Assembly (NCBI RefSeq): GCF_000429645.1
Contig: NZ_AUCG01000016.1
Coordinates: 434,001 to 498,000, forward strand
DNA: 64,000 nt
Direction: 5' to 3'
Source of the DNA: Niveispirillum irakense DSM 11586
Lineage (GTDB): Bacteria; Pseudomonadota; Alphaproteobacteria; Azospirillales; Azospirillaceae
Shown: positions 1-8,116 of the stretch, piece after piece
How positions within the stretch are numbered: position 1 is the first letter of the stretch
Layout of the letters: each line of letters begins with the position of its first letter
Notes under the pieces: generated by a model
What the model was told of the DNA's origin: nothing
Databases searched by the model: none
What the model saw: the letters and a program-made list of their open reading frames with translations, nothing else
Program-made: the position numbers and the translations under genes

Positions 1-722
1 GTGCCGATACCTTCGTTCAAGCTATCCACCAGCTTGCTGGTGAAGTCAGCCTGCAGGTCCAGACGCTTACCAACGTTACCGAACTCAGCGGCAGCGCTGA
101 TCACGGTGTCCATGTGGGCTTCCAGGGCCAGAAGCTGGGTCTGGGCAGCCGCCGCGTTGGCGGAACCGTCAGCACCGCCGGTGATGGCGGCGGCCAGGCC
201 AGCCACGAAGGTCTGGACAGCGGTCATGTTCTGACCATCAATCGTGTCGGTCACGGCCGTGATGGCAGCGCCGCTACGGTTGATCGACACCGTCAGGGTA
301 CGGGTATCGCCATTGTCCAGCAGGTTTTCGCCATTGTAGCTGGCGCTGGAGATCGTGTTCTGGATGTTATCGGCCAAGCTGTTCAGCTCATCACCAACCT
401 TGGCATGATCGACCGAAGCGGAGGTGGCCAGCGACAGCTGGTTCTTCACTTCGCTCAGCAGCTTCTGGATATTTTCCGCACCAACGCGGGCGGTCTGCAC
501 GGTGGCGGCGTTGATGGCGATGTTTTCGTTCAGCGCCTTCAGGGCCGACACGTCGGACTTCATGACGGTCGAGATGGACCAGTAGGACGAGTTGTCCTTG
601 GCGGTCGCAACCTTCATGCCGGTGGAGATGCGATCCTGAACGGTCTGCAGATCCTTGCTGGTCTTGTTCAGGGTCTGCAGCGCAACCATCGCGCCGACGT
701 TTGTCAGAATGGAAGAAGCCAT
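1..722 (-). CDS. Flagellin, C-terminus cut off by window edge
   Basis: Flagellin is the subunit of the external flagellar filament and is secreted by the flagellar type III apparatus. The reverse-strand translation begins MASSILTNVGAMVALQTLNK and continues with the classic N-terminal D0/D1 helices (DLQTVQDRISTGMKVATAKD, then a segment ending in SALKALNENIAIN) and the QNTISSASYNGENLL region. About 240 residues are visible and the conserved C-terminal helix lies beyond position 1. The start is set by ATG at 722-720 with an AAGGA-type ribosome site just upstream. The gene follows flgI-flgJ-flgN on the same strand after a 166-base gap, so it probably has its own promoter. I am sure of the family; which flagellin paralogue it is cannot be told. 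Confidence 0.94.
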   Translation of the reverse strand, partial: MASSILTNVGAMVALQTLNKTSKDLQTVQDRISTGMKVATAKDNSSYWSISTVMKSDVSALKALNENIAINAATVQTARVGAENIQKLLSEVKNQLSLATSASVDHAKVGDELNSLADNIQNTISSASYNGENLLDNGDTRTLTVSINRSGAAITAVTDTIDGQNMTAVQTFVAGLAAAITGGADGSANAAAAQTQLLALEAHMDTVISAAAEFGNVGKRLDLQADFTSKLVDSLNEGIG

Positions 723-851
723 GATCTTTGTCCTTCGTGGATGGGTTTCGATCTAGCGCCTTCTGACGCAGCCGCCGCCCGGAACCTCGTGGGTGCTTGG
801 CTTTAAGAAGCCCGGGAGCTACAGGGGGAACTCTGGCAGATCGTGGTTAAA

Positions 852-868
852 GCCGGTTAAAAACCGGC
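852..868 (-). terminator. Small hairpin between flgN-like gene and flagellin
   Basis: GCCGGTT and AACCGGC form a perfect 7-bp stem with a three-base loop, followed on the minus strand by CTTTAACC. It lies just past the stop of the FlgN-like gene, so a weak terminator is possible. The right half also carries the TTAA-n6-TTAA motif (847-860) that recurs in other flagellar gaps, so it may instead be an operator for the flagellin promoter. The rest of 723-888 shows nothing I can name. Confidence 0.4.
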
Positions 869-888
869 CCGCTCCGCCAGAGCCTTAT

Positions 889-1410
889 TCAGAGATTATG
901 GTCGATGCGACCATAACCGGGCATTGCCCGCTGGGACGCGGCACCGGCACGACCATACACACCATCGGTGCGCTGGCGCTCGGCGATGCTGGCCATGCGC
1001 TTGGCAATGGCGGTCACCGCCTCCTGGGCGGATTGCAGGGCCTGATGATTGGCCTTGGTGGCCGCACGCAGCCGCTGGGCGGCAGCGCGCACACGGGCCG
1101 GCGGCGCCGGGTCAACCGGCTCCTCGCCATCGGCTTCCACATCCGTCCCGTTATCCATCCCACCCGTGCCATCCGCGACGGCGACACCCGGATCGGCAGG
1201 AAAAACGGGCAGTGCCGGGGCGCGGTTGGCCTCCCGCATCAGGATACCCAACTGCTCGAACAACCGCTTTTTGGTATTGAAATAAAGATCCAGCCCATCG
1301 GTCTGGGCGGTGGAAACCCGACCGGTTTCCTCCTCCAGCAGATCGGCCAGGGTCTCGAACGCCTCGGCCAGCCGCAGGCGCATTTCAGGGCACAGGGTAT
1401 CGGCATTCAT
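889..1410 (-). CDS. FlgN-like flagellar export chaperone (putative)
   Basis: The 173-residue product is mostly helical and acidic at its N-terminus (LAEAFETLADLLEEETGRVS), has a proline/acid-rich middle (about residues 75-105) and a second helical stretch (RVRAAAQRLRAATKANHQAL). Length, helix pattern and position directly after flgJ with a 6-base gap fit FlgN, the cytoplasmic chaperone for the hook-filament junction proteins FlgK and FlgL, both encoded nearby. FlgN sequences diverge strongly, so the call rests on context as much as on sequence. An uncharacterised flagellar assembly protein is the alternative. Confidence 0.5.
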   Translation of the reverse strand: MNADTLCPEMRLRLAEAFETLADLLEEETGRVSTAQTDGLDLYFNTKKRLFEQLGILMREANRAPALPVFPADPGVAVADGTGGMDNGTDVEADGEEPVDPAPPARVRAAAQRLRAATKANHQALQSAQEAVTAIAKRMASIAERQRTDGVYGRAGAASQRAMPGYGRIDHNL

Positions 1411-1416
1411 CGCGGA

Positions 1417-1737
1417 TCATCCCTTCTTGGCGTCAGCATAGGCGGCGATCTGGGCCCGCACAGGACCCGCGATGCCAAAGCCGGCACCGCTGTTCGCCAT
1501 GCTCTGCGCCACCGATTCCAGCATCATGCCGCGAAACACCTCTTCCCCGAAGCCGCCACCAAAGGCGCCATCGGTGGAGATGCCCTCAAACATGGCTTCC
1601 AGCGTCTGGTGCAGCAGCAGGGCTTCGAAATTGCGGGCCGCCTTGTCGGCGGCCCTGGCATCGCTGGGCACGATATCCGGCCGGGTGGACATGGCCGGCG
1701 GATTGGCGGCGATGCGCAGATCGGACGCGTCCATCAC
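1417..1737 (-). CDS. flgJ: Rod-binding protein, FlgJ N-terminal domain only
   Basis: The 106-residue protein corresponds to the rod-capping half of FlgJ: KAARNFEALLLHQTLEAMFEG followed by GFGEEVFRGMMLESVAQSMA. The muramidase domain found at the C-terminus of enterobacterial FlgJ is absent, which is usual in Alphaproteobacteria, where a separate lytic enzyme opens the peptidoglycan. It overlaps the flgI stop by four bases (ATGA), so the two are probably translationally coupled. Two consecutive ATG codons make the exact start uncertain by one residue. Confidence 0.85.
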   Translation of the reverse strand: MMDASDLRIAANPPAMSTRPDIVPSDARAADKAARNFEALLLHQTLEAMFEGISTDGAFGGGFGEEVFRGMMLESVAQSMANSGAGFGIAGPVRAQIAAYADAKKG

Positions 1738-2861
1738 ATGACCTCCAGTTCAGCATGAAGGGCACCGGCAGCCTTGATCGCCTGCAAAATGACGATGATG
1801 TCACGGGGCGAGGCGCCCAGACGGTTCAACCCATTCACCAGATCGCGTAAGGAGACACCGCCCTCCAGCACCGCCAGCTTGCGCCCTTCGCCCTCGTCAA
1901 TCTCGATCTGGGTGCGCGGCACCACCACGGTTTGCCCCTGCTGGGCAAAGGGCGCCGGTTGGGAAACTTGCGGCGTTTCCTCGATTCGGACCGTCAGATT
2001 GCCCTGGGCGATGGCAACGGTGCTGATCCGCACATTCTCGCCCATCACCACCGTGCCGGATTGTTCATCAATCACGACGCGGGCGATCTGGTCGGGCTTG
2101 ACCGGCAGCGTTTCAATCCGCGTCAGCAAGGCGGCGACATTACCTTGATACGCCGCCGGCACCGTCAGATCGACGGTGGATGGGTCTGTCGCCCGTGCCG
2201 TGCCCGCCCCCAGCGACTGGTTGACGGCGGCAGCAATCCGGTTGGCGGTAGAGAAGTCGGGATTGCGCAGCGCCAGACGGACACGCCCCAGCGCATCCAG
2301 ATCAAAATCCACTTCCCGTTCCACAATGGCGCCATTGGCGATGCGGCCTGAAGTGGGAATGCCCTTGGTCACGCTGGCCGCTGCCCCTTCCACGGAATAA
2401 CCCGACGTGGCGACGGGCCCCTGGGCCACCGCATAGATCTTGCCGTCCGCCCCCAGAAGCGGGGTGGCAACCAGATTGCCGCCCGCCAGGCTTTTCGCAT
2501 CGCCCATGGTTGAAATCGACACATCAACGCGCGTGCCTTGACGTGGGAAGGGCGGCAGTTCCGCCATTACCATGACCGCGGCGATATTGCGGGTCTTCAC
2601 ATTCAACCCGGTGATATTGACGCCCAGCCGCTCCAGCATGCCTTCCAGGCTCTGCTGGGTGAAGGGTGAGTTCTGCAGACGGTCGCCCGTGCCGTTCAAC
2701 CCCACGACCAGCCCATAGCCCAGCAACTGGTTGCTGCGGACCCCCTCCACCTCCACCAAATCCTTGATGCGCATCTGGGCTGCCGCAACCGTGGGAAAGG
2801 CAGCCAACAGGCAAGCCAGGATCAGGGCCGGGATGCGGCAAGCGTTACGGCAAGTTGCCAT
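1734..2861 (-). CDS. flgI: Flagellar P-ring protein FlgI
   Basis: FlgI forms the periplasmic P-ring bushing around the rod. The 375-residue product has a Sec signal peptide (ALILACLLAAFPTVAAAQ) and the hallmark mature start MRIKDLVEVEGVRSNQLLGY. The motif GLVVGLNGTGD follows, and later VVIDEQSGTVVMGENVRIS and the C-terminal segment SLRDLVNGLNRLGASPRDI. Length is normal for the family. It heads the flgI-flgJ-flgN cluster on the minus strand, and the promoter must lie in the 2862-3148 gap shared with the divergent regulator gene. Confidence 0.97.
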   Translation of the reverse strand: MATCRNACRIPALILACLLAAFPTVAAAQMRIKDLVEVEGVRSNQLLGYGLVVGLNGTGDRLQNSPFTQQSLEGMLERLGVNITGLNVKTRNIAAVMVMAELPPFPRQGTRVDVSISTMGDAKSLAGGNLVATPLLGADGKIYAVAQGPVATSGYSVEGAAASVTKGIPTSGRIANGAIVEREVDFDLDALGRVRLALRNPDFSTANRIAAAVNQSLGAGTARATDPSTVDLTVPAAYQGNVAALLTRIETLPVKPDQIARVVIDEQSGTVVMGENVRISTVAIAQGNLTVRIEETPQVSQPAPFAQQGQTVVVPRTQIEIDEGEGRKLAVLEGGVSLRDLVNGLNRLGASPRDIIVILQAIKAAGALHAELEVM

Positions 2862-2957
2862 TTCCTACCCCTCAACATCTGCAACCCGCGCACCATAGCC
2901 GCGAAGGGTTAAAGCGGCTTTTCGATGGCTAAAAGGTGGCCTGGCCAAGGGATGGCT

Positions 2958-2972
2958 TTAATAACCGTTTAA
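2958..2972. promoter_or_regulatory. Perfect CtrA-type box TTAA-N7-TTAA
   Basis: The bases read TTAA TAACCGT TTAA, an exact match to the consensus of the alphaproteobacterial master regulator CtrA. It sits in the divergent gap between flgI (minus) and the CtrA-like regulator gene (plus), about 97 bases upstream of the flgI start codon and about 177 bases upstream of the regulator start. A related sequence, TTAAAGCGGCTTTT, lies at 2909-2922 on the flgI side. Assignment to CtrA rests on the consensus only. Confidence 0.55.
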
Positions 2973-2994
2973 TAGTTTGAGTCGATCTCGCCTT

Positions 2995-3039
2995 GACTAC
3001 GCCGTACTAGGTAGTCATTGCTCTTTCGAGGCACCTAGT
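2995..3039. promoter_or_regulatory. Interleaved inverted repeats upstream of the regulator gene
   Basis: GACTAC (2995-3000) pairs with GTAGTC (3011-3016), and ACTAGGT (3006-3012) pairs with ACCTAGT (3033-3039). The shared middle means that only one pairing can form at a time. The segment lies about 110 bases before the regulator start, ahead of an unusually AT-rich leader (3041-3148). It could be an operator or two alternative RNA hairpins. No further identification is possible by eye. Confidence 0.35.
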
Positions 3040-3148
3040 CATGAATGAGCATGGCAGAAATACAAACAAATTCGAAGTTTTTTCTTCTACTGCCAGACTT
3101 ATTCGAAAAATTCCCATAGAATTTTTCTTAAATGCAGGAGTTGGGGCA

Positions 3149-3916
3149 ATGCGAGTCCTGTTGATCGAGAACGATCAGACCATCGGGGGGGCGATTTCCC
3201 GTGCCGTTGGCCGCGTCGGCGTCCGTTGCGAACAGCAATCCCAGGCCGCCGTTGAATCACTGGTTGCAGACCGGGACGGTTCGCTTGAAAATTACGATGC
3301 CGTCCTTATCGGCACGGTTGCATCGGCGGACACTATGATTGCGGGCCTGCGGGCCGTGGTCGGACAGACGATCATCGTCAGCCTGCTTGACCATCGCTGC
3401 GTCAACTCCACCATCCAGCATCTGCGGGCGGGCGCGGATGATGTGCTGGTGAAGCCGATCAACCCGCAAGAGATTGAGGCGCGGCTGCATGCCGTTCGCC
3501 GCCGGACCCACGGGCACAGTTCCCCGGAACTGAATGTCGGCCGCCTGACCGTGTTCCTGGACGGTCGCGACCCGATGGTGGATGGCCAGCGCCTGCGCCT
3601 TTCCCATCGCGAACATGCGATTTTCAGCGTTCTGGCGCTGAATGTCGGTCGCGTTGTCTCCAAGGAAAAAATCTATGAATCGGTCTATACCCTGTCCGGC
3701 TCCGACCCGCTGGACAAGGTGATCGACGTCTATATCTGCAAGCTGCGCAAGAAGATCGCGGAAGCGACCGGCGGGGATAAGTATATCGAGACTGTCTATG
3801 GTCGCGGTTACAAGTTCGAAGCGCCATCCGATGATGAGCGCGATGCCACCGACCCGGCTTTCCTGAAAAGCAGCTTCCCGATTTCTTCCCTGGTCGCAGC
3901 AAGCGCTACCGCCTGA
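3149..3916 (+). CDS. CtrA-like OmpR-family regulator with degenerate receiver
   Basis: The 255-residue protein has a receiver domain (about 1-115) and a C-terminal winged helix (about 125-235). Its DNA-binding half strongly resembles CtrA: VDGQRLRLSHREHAIF, KVIDVYICKLRKKI and YIETVYGRGYKFE. The receiver starts like CtrA (MRVLLIEND) and keeps the distal lysine (VKP), but where the phosphoacceptor Asp should follow the third strand (YDAVLIG) there is Gly55. It is therefore unlikely to be controlled by phosphorylation at the usual site. I chose the ATG at 3149, which has GGAG nine bases upstream, over an in-frame ATG 108 bases earlier whose extension looks non-coding and AT-rich. It sits alone on the plus strand between flgI and flgL, so control of flagellar genes is the natural inference. 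No partner kinase is adjacent. Confidence 0.85.
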   Translation: MRVLLIENDQTIGGAISRAVGRVGVRCEQQSQAAVESLVADRDGSLENYDAVLIGTVASADTMIAGLRAVVGQTIIVSLLDHRCVNSTIQHLRAGADDVLVKPINPQEIEARLHAVRRRTHGHSSPELNVGRLTVFLDGRDPMVDGQRLRLSHREHAIFSVLALNVGRVVSKEKIYESVYTLSGSDPLDKVIDVYICKLRKKIAEATGGDKYIETVYGRGYKFEAPSDDERDATDPAFLKSSFPISSLVAASATA

Positions 3917-3940
3917 TCTGGTTTCAGCGCTTGTTTCCAA

Positions 3941-3969
3941 GGGGCTGGCCTAAGGTCAGCCCCTTTTTT
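3941..3969 (+). terminator. Rho-independent terminator after the CtrA-like gene
   Basis: GGGGCTGGCC and GGTCAGCCCC form a 10-bp stem (one G-U pair) with a three-base loop, followed by six T residues, 24 bases after the stop codon. Confidence 0.9.
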
Positions 3970-4034
3970 ATGCATGAAACATCCCCTGGCAATCACCGCA
4001 TTGCCAGGGGCACGCGCTTCATCATGCCGCCGAA

Positions 4035-4065
4035 GCCTTTAACCCCGAAGGCCGGGATTAAAGGC
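4035..4065 (-). terminator. Hairpin downstream of flgL
   Basis: GCCTTTAACCCCG and CGGGATTAAAGGC form a 13-bp stem with one mismatch and a five-base loop, 9 bases past the flgL stop. There is no T-run, so it could be a transcript-end stabiliser instead of a strong terminator. Its arms carry the TTAA sequence common in these flagellar gaps. Confidence 0.5.
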
Positions 4066-4073
4066 CGCTGGCA

Positions 4074-5102
4074 TCAGATATAGTTGGTCAAGGACAGTTT
4101 GCTGAGATTGGCGGTGAGCGAAAAGGTCGCTTCCAACTGCGTCTTCAGAACATCAATACGCAGGGTGCTTTCATAAGGATCGGCCTCTTCCAGCTTGATG
4201 ATCTGCTTGGATACCAGGGTTTTCTCCACTTCCAGACGGCTCTGGTTGGTGGTGATCCGCTCCTCATCAAGACCCAGCACGCTCTGGGTTTCGATCATCC
4301 CCTGCTCACCGGCATTCAAGAAACCCCAGGCGCGTTCGGAAACGCGCTTATAGGCTTCTTCCGACACGCTATCGGCTGGCACAGAGGCCAGCAGATAAAG
4401 CCCCTTCAGCGTATCGCGGAATGACTGGTCGCCGGCGGTGGCCCCATAGGTGACGGTGACGGAGCCGTCGATCCGGGCAACAACCGGATCGGTGGAGCCA
4501 TTGAAGAATACATCGTCGAATTGGCTGTCGAACAGGGTGGCCAGCGCGCCATCGACCATGGCATCGACATCGGCCGCATTGGTCAGCGGCGCCGCCCCCA
4601 CCACGGCCTGTACCGCCGCCATGGGTGACGTGCCGCTGCCCCCCACCTCGTCCGGGCCCTGCACGGGCTGGCGGTCGAACCGGGTACCGCCGAACAGGAA
4701 GCGGCCGCTCATGGCGCTGTTCAACATATTGGTGACGGATCGCAGCGCATCCTTGGCCGCATCGTCGATGGTGGCGGTTGTCGTCTCGTTGGCGCCGCCG
4801 CTGGCCGTCAGCGCCAGGTCGCGCACCGGGCGGGCGGAATCGCGGATCGAATCCATGGCGTCCTGCATCATCTTCATGCGGGCAGCCTGACCGGACATGG
4901 CCGTCTGGAAATGTTCGATCTCGTTATAAACATTGCGCAGATCAAGCAACTGGGCCGTGCCGCTGCCCAGCGACCCGGCGACATCGATCTTGCGACCGGA
5001 GGAAAGCTCCTGCTGGAGCGTCTGCATCTCGTTCTGGATCTGGCGGACGCTGTTACGGGTCAGCCGAGCCATCGAGAGGGTGGAAACGGAGCCGAGTGAC
5101 AT
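4074..5102 (-). CDS. flgL: Flagellar hook-associated protein FlgL (HAP3)
   Basis: FlgL is the second hook-filament junction protein. The 342-residue product has flagellin-like terminal helices: N-terminal STLSMARLTRNSVRQIQNEM and QELSSGRKIDVA, and a C-terminal helix ending in EATFSLTANLSKLSLTNYI. The middle carries the RFLFGGTRFDRQPV stretch typical of FlgL. The start is 4 bases after the flgK stop on the same strand, so the two are co-translated in assembly order with flgE upstream. Confidence 0.92.
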   Translation of the reverse strand: MSLGSVSTLSMARLTRNSVRQIQNEMQTLQQELSSGRKIDVAGSLGSGTAQLLDLRNVYNEIEHFQTAMSGQAARMKMMQDAMDSIRDSARPVRDLALTASGGANETTTATIDDAAKDALRSVTNMLNSAMSGRFLFGGTRFDRQPVQGPDEVGGSGTSPMAAVQAVVGAAPLTNAADVDAMVDGALATLFDSQFDDVFFNGSTDPVVARIDGSVTVTYGATAGDQSFRDTLKGLYLLASVPADSVSEEAYKRVSERAWGFLNAGEQGMIETQSVLGLDEERITTNQSRLEVEKTLVSKQIIKLEEADPYESTLRIDVLKTQLEATFSLTANLSKLSLTNYI

Positions 5103-5106
5103 GGGG

Positions 5107-6546
5107 TCAGATCTCCAACAGCTTGTCCAACATACGCGCGGCGGTCTGCATGATCTGCGCGTTGGCGGCGTAGGTGCGCTCCAGCACGATCAGCTCCTGC
5201 AATTCCTCCTCCACATTCACGCCTTCACTGGCTTCGCGGCTGGCGCGAACCGTCTCAAGCTGGATGTTGAGGGAGGTGCTGGCAGAGGCGGCGGAAGCCC
5301 GCACCGCATGCTGCTGGCTGATTGCGGCATTGGTGAAATTCTTGATCGTGCCGCTGGTCATCAGCCCCGCATCGGCCGAGAAGGAGACCGGCTTGGTGAA
5401 AACGGCGATGAATTTCTGAAGCTGGGTCGTATCGCCCACGGGTACGGAGCCGGGGGCTGCGTTCAGGCCAGTGCGCACCAGCCCCGGATTGCCCCCTTCC
5501 GACAGCATCACCGCGCTGTTCACCCGGATCGTCGCCGCCAGTCCGGCTGTGCCGGTGCCAATGGCCGTTCCCTGGAACAGGCTGCCGCCCGTGGCATCGG
5601 CTGCGGCGAATTCATTGATCAGGGTCTTCGCCACCTCATCGACCTGGCGCTGCATTTCCGGCATCACCTGATCGCGGATGGCAAACAGCCCTTCCAGTGA
5701 CCCGCCCTTCAGGGCCAGCGGATAGCCGCCACCGGGAGCGATATCATGCCCATCCACCGTCAGGCCGGACAGCACGCCGCCGGGATAGGCATCCGCCGGT
5801 CCCACAACGGCAGTGGGGCTGAATTCCAACTGCCGCGCACTGCCATCCAGCAGCGGCACGCCGCTGGAGGTCAGCACCACCAGTTCATTGCTATCGCGGG
5901 TATAATATTGGACGCCCACCTTCTCCGACAGGCTGTCCAGCAACCGGTCCCGCTGGTCCTGCAATTCGGAGCTGTCCTGGCCGCTGCCGGTGCGCACGGC
6001 GACCTGACGGTTCAAGCCTTCCAACTGCTTCAGCGTGCTGTTGATGTCGGTCACTGCCTCCGCGATGCCGGCATCCGCCTGCTGGCGCGCATCGGTGATC
6101 GCCTTGCTGGTGGCGTTCAGCCGGCTGGTCAGATTGACGGCGGCATCCACCACGGCGCGCTGCTGGGTGGGGCTCTCCGGCAGATCCTCCAGCGCCAGGA
6201 AGGCGGTTTCCAACTGGCTGATGGCAGAACTGAGGCTGCGCTCTTCCTGCGGCTGGCCGATCAACTGGGTATAGGTTTGCAGAATGGAAGCCTGGGCCTG
6301 CTTGGCGGCATAGGCAGCATTCTGGGTCCGCGTCTCACGCGCCAGCGACGCATCGACGGAACGGCGGATTTCGCTGACATGGACGCCCCGCCCCTCCCCG
6401 CCGACGGTCAGGGAGGCCAGCACGGCCTCCTTGCGGGTATAGCCGGGGGTCAGGGCGTTGGCGATGTTGCGGGACAGGACGGCGGTCCTGGCCTGGTTGG
6501 TCTGCAGCCCGGTCAGGGCCGTCTGAAGCGCGAGGCCGATGCTCAT
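5107..6546 (-). CDS. flgK: Flagellar hook-associated protein FlgK (HAP1)
   Basis: FlgK forms the first junction layer between hook and filament. The 479-residue protein starts with a rod/hook-type domain (ALTGLQTNQARTAVLSRNIANA, TPGYTRKEAVLAS) and ends with the conserved coiled segment EGVNVEEELQELIVLERTYA followed by ANAQIMQTAARMLDKLLEI. It is shorter than enterobacterial FlgK (about 547 residues), as expected from a reduced surface domain. It lies between flgE, 40 bases upstream, and flgL, 4 bases downstream, in one minus-strand unit. Confidence 0.95.
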   Translation of the reverse strand: MSIGLALQTALTGLQTNQARTAVLSRNIANALTPGYTRKEAVLASLTVGGEGRGVHVSEIRRSVDASLARETRTQNAAYAAKQAQASILQTYTQLIGQPQEERSLSSAISQLETAFLALEDLPESPTQQRAVVDAAVNLTSRLNATSKAITDARQQADAGIAEAVTDINSTLKQLEGLNRQVAVRTGSGQDSSELQDQRDRLLDSLSEKVGVQYYTRDSNELVVLTSSGVPLLDGSARQLEFSPTAVVGPADAYPGGVLSGLTVDGHDIAPGGGYPLALKGGSLEGLFAIRDQVMPEMQRQVDEVAKTLINEFAAADATGGSLFQGTAIGTGTAGLAATIRVNSAVMLSEGGNPGLVRTGLNAAPGSVPVGDTTQLQKFIAVFTKPVSFSADAGLMTSGTIKNFTNAAISQQHAVRASAASASTSLNIQLETVRASREASEGVNVEEELQELIVLERTYAANAQIMQTAARMLDKLLEI

Positions 6547-6586
6547 GATCGCAGCCTTTCTGGCGAATGGGGATCAGAGACGGGGA

Positions 6587-7870
6587 TCAGCGCATCAGGC
6601 GCGTGATCTCGTCCATCATCTCATCCGCGGTCTGGATGATCTTAGCGTTGGAGGAATAGGCCCGCTGCGTCTCGATGATGCTGGTCAGTTCCTCCGCGAT
6701 ATCAACGTTGGAGGCTTCCAGGGCGCTGCCATCAATGCTGCCGGCGGGGCCGGTGCCGGCATCCCACAGATAGAAATCACCCGACGCGCGGCTGACCTGG
6801 AAGGCATTGCCGCCCACGCGGGTCAGGCCGTCCGGGTTGGTGACATTGGCGACGGGGATCTTGTAGGCGGCCTGACGCAGACCATTCTGATAGATCGCGG
6901 TCAGCACACCATCCTCGCCAATCTCCACCCGCTCCAGCGGGGCGTAACCGGCGCCATCCTTGCTGATCGTGCCCGGCACATACTGGTCGCCCCATTGGGT
7001 GAGACCGGAGCCGTTGGCGCCGAGATTGAGGCTGATCTGCTGGCCGGAATTCAGCGTCACATCCAGCACGCCGCCCAGCACGCTGATGGTTTCGATCCGG
7101 CCTGCCGGCTGGGTCCCGGTGATGCCATCGCTGAAGGTGATATTGGCGGACCCGACCACCGTGCCATTATCGACGACATTGAGGGTCCAGGAATTGGACG
7201 GGGCCGCCGCCGTGCCGCCCGTCGGCACCCATTGCAGTTCCAGCTTATTGGTGAAACCAAGCGGGGTGTAATAGTCGATCGGCGTCGAGAAGGATTGCGG
7301 CGCCGCCGTCGTCGTCATGCTGGCCGGCAGGTTGGCCGCGTAACTGATCAGCTTGGTCCCTTCCGCCGTACCGGTCAGGGCACCCAGCGTGACCGTTTGC
7401 AGATCCTCGAAGCTGGTGCGCGACGGGTCACCACCGCCCACCACCTGGCCATTATTGTCCAGCGGCCAGCCTTGCAGATAATATCCGGCCGAATTGATCA
7501 GGTTGCCATTATCGTCCGGGCGGAACGCGCCGGCGCGGGTCAGCAGCCGGCTGGTGCCCTGGATATCATTGCTGTCAGCGGCCGTGCCGACAACGAAGAA
7601 GCCATTGCCGCTGATCGCCAGATCGGTGGCGTAGGTGGAGCGGGAAATGATGCCCGACCGCGACACTTCCGTTTGCAGGTTCGCCACCACACCGCCAGCA
7701 GAATAGGTGCCAGCCGAGGATGACCCCGTCACCAGGGTGGAGAACTGGGCGCCGGTGCGCTTGTACCCGACCGTGCCGGAGTTGGAGATATTGTCGGAGA
7801 TGGCACCGAACTTGGCGCTCTGCGCAGCCAGACCGCTGACGCCCGAATTCATTGCGCTATAGATGCTCAT
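6587..7870 (-). CDS. flgE: Flagellar hook protein FlgE
   Basis: FlgE polymerises into the hook. The 427-residue product has the N-terminal motif SGVSGLAAQSAKFGAISDNI followed by SNSGTVGYKRTGAQFSTLV. It has a variable surface region, and the C-terminus SALEASNVDIAEELTSIIET followed by QRAYSSNAKIIQTADEMMDE is diagnostic of hook and rod proteins. GGAG lies eight bases before the ATG. The gene leads the flgE-flgK-flgL unit; a 246-base gap separates it from the upstream motB. Confidence 0.96.
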   Translation of the reverse strand: MSIYSAMNSGVSGLAAQSAKFGAISDNISNSGTVGYKRTGAQFSTLVTGSSSAGTYSAGGVVANLQTEVSRSGIISRSTYATDLAISGNGFFVVGTAADSNDIQGTSRLLTRAGAFRPDDNGNLINSAGYYLQGWPLDNNGQVVGGGDPSRTSFEDLQTVTLGALTGTAEGTKLISYAANLPASMTTTAAPQSFSTPIDYYTPLGFTNKLELQWVPTGGTAAAPSNSWTLNVVDNGTVVGSANITFSDGITGTQPAGRIETISVLGGVLDVTLNSGQQISLNLGANGSGLTQWGDQYVPGTISKDGAGYAPLERVEIGEDGVLTAIYQNGLRQAAYKIPVANVTNPDGLTRVGGNAFQVSRASGDFYLWDAGTGPAGSIDGSALEASNVDIAEELTSIIETQRAYSSNAKIIQTADEMMDEITRLMR

Positions 7871-8116
7871 GGACGAACTCCGCTTACGGGATCGGTTGAG
7901 AGGGTTTCCGTCAGGAAATTTCTAAGGGCGGCCCGTTGCCAGCGCGCCACGGCCGCCGCACCATTTGCTGTGCGATCGAGGCCGGGCCGGGCTGGCCGCT
8001 GCGGGTGGCCGGCGGTCGCCCCCGCCGATACCGGATCCCGGTGAGTTCTCCCACCACCTTCCGATATACGTGATGGCGCTTAAAACCGGATAAAACCCGC
8101 GGTCAAAAGCCGGACT
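7871..8116. promoter_or_regulatory. Gap between flgE and motB
   Basis: This 246-base stretch must hold the flgE promoter. I found no acceptable sigma-54 box (TGGC-N8-TTGC type) or other named promoter. At 8080-8095 it contains TTAAAACCGGATAAAA, one member of the TTAA/CCGG motif group found in several gaps of this cluster. No coding potential was seen. Confidence 0.4.

Noticed and set aside
3041-3148. 36-residue N-terminal extension of the CtrA-like regulator
   Set aside because: The DNA is AT-rich, the translation shows no family sequence, and a good ribosome site precedes the internal ATG at 3149 where CtrA similarity begins.
7871-8116. Possible sigma-54 promoter for flgE
   Set aside because: A TGGC element exists on the minus strand near 7945, but the base pattern at the -12 position does not fit TTGC, so I did not call it.
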